NCBI GenBank assembly: GCA_019421525.1
Contig: JAHZFC010000099.1
Coordinates: 1,328 to 8,302, forward strand
Source of the DNA: Clostridiales bacterium
GTDB taxonomy: Bacteria > Bacillota > Clostridia > Oscillospirales > Oscillospiraceae
Length of the DNA: 6,975 nt
Direction of reading: 5' to 3'
The notes beneath the pieces are model-generated. The model was not told where the DNA came from and did not search any database. It worked only from the letters and a program-made list of their open reading frames with translations. Shown here piece after piece: positions 4,921 through 6,975 of the stretch (positions within the stretch are counted from its first letter, which is position 1; each line of letters begins with the position of its first letter). The position numbers and the translations under genes are program-made.

Positions 4921-5691
4921 TTGGCTGACCATCCCACCCCTCCGGAAGAAGAGGACATCATCGAACAGACCATCCACCGGGAGCTGGCCCGGCAGAAGCT
5001 CCCCTCTGCCCGGCCCCAAGCCAGCTTTGAGGAGGAGGAGCCTCCTGATGAGGTGCCGGAGCCCGGCCATGAAGCCCCGGCCCCGGCCGTCCGGTGGTCC
5101 ACCTATCTCCTGCCCTGCTTCACGGTGCTGTTCGGGGCGGCGTTCTGCATCCTGCTGGCAGTTTATCTGACCCAGCTCCATCAGGACAACGCCCGCTATG
5201 CCCAGCTGGGGGAAACGCTGACCGCCATCGAGGCCATGAGCCGAAACTTTGATTCCATGGATCTGCAGATCGATGAGTTAGAGCGCCAATTAGACATCGA
5301 GCATGAAACAGCCTCTGATCTGGCCAACAGATACGGTGAAGTGGAAACAGAAGCCGTTACCATCGGTCTGCTGTACCGCATCGAGCTCTTTATGGCACAG
5401 GGCGATCTGCTTTCCGCGGCAATAGAGATCTCAAACAACTCACCTTACATCACCGGGATGGAAGAATACTTAGAAGAATATGATTCCTATTACGAAGGAT
5501 ATTATGGTGAGAGCTATATCCCCCTGCTGCCCCGATATCAAGACTTTCTGAACACCTTGCTGGAGGAAGGCTATCTGGCCATCGAAACCGGAGAAGATGG
5601 GACCCAGTATCTCGAGCTGGGCGAGGAGGCTTTCGACTTCCTCGCTTCATCGACCTATCCGTACCCGGGAGAAAACGGAGAGGGGGACTGA
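4921..5691 (+). CDS. Single-pass membrane protein with Tyr-rich outside insert (paralogue 2)
   Basis: Not recognised as a named family. 256 residues starting at TTG, giving MADHPTPPEEE; the first paralogue also starts MAD. Parts: an acidic, Pro-rich tail (1-57), one membrane helix (about 60-84), a coiled coil (about 88-142) and a helical domain (145-222). The shared motifs are LLYRIELFMAQGDLLSAAIE (150-169) and FLNTLLEEGYL (209-219). Between them lies an insert absent from the others (181-200), in which seven of 17 residues (183-199) are Tyr and most of the rest are Glu, Asp or Gly. An acidic C-terminal tail follows. Few basic residues precede the membrane helix, so N-in topology rests mainly on comparison with paralogue 1. 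The 3' half is clearly more AT-rich than its neighbours and uses codons such as TTA, AAT and TAT. It is 50 bp after paralogue 1, with parS site 4 in the gap. Function unknown. Confidence 0.82.
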   Translation: MADHPTPPEEEDIIEQTIHRELARQKLPSARPQASFEEEEPPDEVPEPGHEAPAPAVRWSTYLLPCFTVLFGAAFCILLAVYLTQLHQDNARYAQLGETLTAIEAMSRNFDSMDLQIDELERQLDIEHETASDLANRYGEVETEAVTIGLLYRIELFMAQGDLLSAAIEISNNSPYITGMEEYLEEYDSYYEGYYGESYIPLLPRYQDFLNTLLEEGYLAIETGEDGTQYLELGEEAFDFLASSTYPYPGENGEGD

Positions 5692-5693
5692 GC

Positions 5694-6251
5694 ATGGCTG
5701 GGCCCTTGCAAAAACACGCTCCGCCCCCACAGGCCAAGCCGGAAAAAGCGCCCCACCCCCCCTGGTCCAAGCCCCTGACCTGGCTCACCGCCCTGCTGGC
5801 CGCCGGGTGTCTGGTGCTGCTGGCCTGCGTCCTCCAGGGCCAGATCCGGGAGCAGCGGTTCCGGGACTATGAGGCCGCAATGGACAGCGTAGACCACATC
5901 GTGTCAGAATATCTGGAACTGAGGACCCAACTGCAGGCTTCCGAAGCGGACGTGGATTTCTATAGAGACAAGTGGAATGATGCAAACAATCAAAACCTGT
6001 TCAATACCGCTTTTCTTGTCCTAGAGACACAATTTCAAGCGGGAAACTATGAGACCTGTGCTGATATCATCGTCTCCATCCAATCCGAAGATCTTTTATC
6101 CCAAGGTTACTTCAGCAGCTACTCCGGTGTAATATATGATCACACCAAGCGCTTCCAGGAGATCGCGGATTTCCTGGTCGGCCATGGGTATTTGATCTCT
6201 TTTCTCGATTTTTACGTTGCACCCTTGGAAGCAGCAGAAGTGCCCGATTGA
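5694..6251 (+). CDS. Single-pass membrane protein (paralogue 3)
   Basis: Not recognised as a named family. 185 residues, the shortest of the three. Parts: a Pro/Lys-rich tail (1-27), one membrane helix (about 29-48), a short coiled coil (about 52-98) and a helical domain (100-170). The shared motifs are FLVLETQFQAGNYETCADI (107-125), aligning with the G-[DN] turn of the other two, and FQEIADFLVGHGYL (154-167), aligning with their GYL ending. The ATG at 5694 begins 2 bp after the previous stop, with GGAGAGGGGG (5677-5686) 7 nt upstream, so it is co-translated with paralogue 2. The middle (about 5940-6120) is AT-richer than the window. The Cys in LLAAGC (34-39) resembles a lipobox weakly, but hydrophobic residues continue past it, so a membrane anchor is likelier. 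Function unknown. Confidence 0.8.
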   Translation: MAGPLQKHAPPPQAKPEKAPHPPWSKPLTWLTALLAAGCLVLLACVLQGQIREQRFRDYEAAMDSVDHIVSEYLELRTQLQASEADVDFYRDKWNDANNQNLFNTAFLVLETQFQAGNYETCADIIVSIQSEDLLSQGYFSSYSGVIYDHTKRFQEIADFLVGHGYLISFLDFYVAPLEAAEVPD

Positions 6252-6327
6252 GGCTCTGGATGAAGCAATCCCCGGCGAACTCACAGGCGGATACAAACAA
6301 CATTTCATGTAATGTAGGTGAAAGACA

Positions 6328-6975
6328 ATGCTGGACATCAAATTCATCCGGGAGAACCCGGAAGCAGTCAAGGAAAACATCAAGAAGAAATTCCAGGACG
6401 AAAAGCTCCCCCTGGTGGACCAGGTCATCGAGCTGGACCGCCGTAACCGGGACGCCATGACCGAGGCCAACAACCTCCGCTCCGCCCGGAACACCCTCAG
6501 CAAGCAGGTGGGCATGCTCATGGGCCAGGCCAAGAAGGACCCCTCCAAGCTGGCGGAGGCCGAGGCGGCCAAGGCCCAGGTGAAGGCCAACGCCGACCGG
6601 CTCTCCCAGCTGGAGCAGCTGGAGGACGAGCTGGCCCAGGAGATCCGCAAGATCATGCTGGTCATCCCCCAGATGATCGACCCCTCCGTCCCCATCGGCC
6701 CGGACGACAGCCACAACGTGGAGGTGGAGCGGTTCGGCGAGCCGGTGGTGCCCGACTTCGAGGTGCCCTACCACACCGAGATCATGGAGCGCTTTGACGG
6801 CGTGGACATGGACGCCGCCGGCCGGGTGTCCGGCGCGGGCTTCTACTATCTCATGGGGGATATCGCCCGGCTCCACTCCGCGGTCCTCTCCTACGCCCGG
6901 GACTTCATGCTCGGCAAGGGCTTCACCTCCTGCGTGCCCCCCTTCATGATCCACGGCAACGGGGTGGAGGGCGTC
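6328..6975 (+). CDS. serS: Seryl-tRNA synthetase, N-terminal half (3' end beyond window)
   Basis: Partial gene: 216 codons from the ATG at 6328, open to the right edge. The enzyme charges tRNA-Ser with serine in the cytoplasm. What shows it: MLDIKFIRENPEAVKENIKKK (1-21), then a long helical hairpin rich in Ala, Lys, Glu and Leu (about 28-110), the arm that grips the tRNA-Ser variable arm. The hinge VIPQMIDPSVPIGPDDSHN (113-131) follows, and then the start of the class II catalytic core with GFYYLMGDIARLHSAVLSYA (171-190) and PPFMI (203-207). The active-site motifs 2 and 3 lie beyond the window. AGGTGA (6316-6321) is 6 nt before the ATG. The 76-bp gap behind paralogue 3 holds no convincing promoter, terminator or T-box leader, so read-through from the parAB operon is likely. 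The form resembles SerRS of Clostridia. Confidence 0.95.
   Translation, partial: MLDIKFIRENPEAVKENIKKKFQDEKLPLVDQVIELDRRNRDAMTEANNLRSARNTLSKQVGMLMGQAKKDPSKLAEAEAAKAQVKANADRLSQLEQLEDELAQEIRKIMLVIPQMIDPSVPIGPDDSHNVEVERFGEPVVPDFEVPYHTEIMERFDGVDMDAAGRVSGAGFYYLMGDIARLHSAVLSYARDFMLGKGFTSCVPPFMIHGNGVEGV

Noticed and set aside
5795..5811. Lipoprotein signal (LLAAGC) in the third membrane protein
   Set aside because: The -3 residue is Ala, the preceding tail is long and Pro-rich, and the hydrophobic stretch continues well past the Cys, so an uncleaved membrane helix fits better.
6300..6315. Dyad ACATT-TCATGT-AATGT before serS, and TGTAAT (6308-6313) as a -10
   Set aside because: The arms are only 5 bp, no -35 is found at the right spacing, and transcription would start inside or beyond the serS ribosome site.
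6252..6327. T-box leader for serS
   Set aside because: The gap is only 76 bp, too short for a T-box, and no T-box core sequence or terminator hairpin is present.

Overview
The window reads as chromosomal DNA of a GC-rich, spore-former-type Clostridia, most like the Oscillospiraceae (Flavonifractor/Pseudoflavonifractor/Lawsonibacter kind). The reasons are a strong bias to G or C at third codon positions, canonical AGGAGG-type ribosome binding sites, extended -10 promoters, and a Firmicutes-style noc-parA-parB locus joined to serS. The genus is an inference from style and gene content, not from a search.

Layout. Positions 1-251 (minus strand) hold the 5' part of xpt (xanthine phosphoribosyltransferase), running off the left edge. 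A 166-bp divergent gap carries back-to-back promoters for xpt and for a YitT/DUF2179 membrane protein (418-1269), which ends at a clear intrinsic terminator. Next comes noc (1415-2242), a ParB-family nucleoid-occlusion factor with its own extended -10 promoter. Its terminator hairpin is built around a perfect parS site. A second parS and a good sigma-A promoter follow, then parA/soj (2475-3239), a third parS, and parB/spo0J (3283-4188). The start of the next gene overlaps parB by 8 bp. That gene (4181-4870) is the first of three tandem, unnamed single-pass membrane proteins (4181-4870, 4921-5691, 5694-6251). A fourth, perfect parS lies between the first and second. The window ends inside serS (6328 onward).

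How it works together. ParB should load on the four parS sites, spread as a CTP clamp, and with ParA organise and segregate the replication origin and recruit SMC. Noc carries the four residues that switch ParB-family DNA specificity from parS to the Noc site, so it should act elsewhere on the chromosome to keep the division ring off the nucleoid. The three membrane proteins share a plan: a disordered Pro/Glu-rich cytoplasmic tail, one membrane helix, an outside coiled coil, and a small helical domain with a conserved G-[DN] turn and a terminal GYL motif. They are probably co-transcribed with parAB and possibly with serS. They are the least explained part of the window and the best candidate for something undescribed, perhaps a membrane partner of the origin-segregation machinery, although no sequence feature proves that link.

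No tRNA, rRNA, CRISPR array, insertion sequence or riboswitch was seen.
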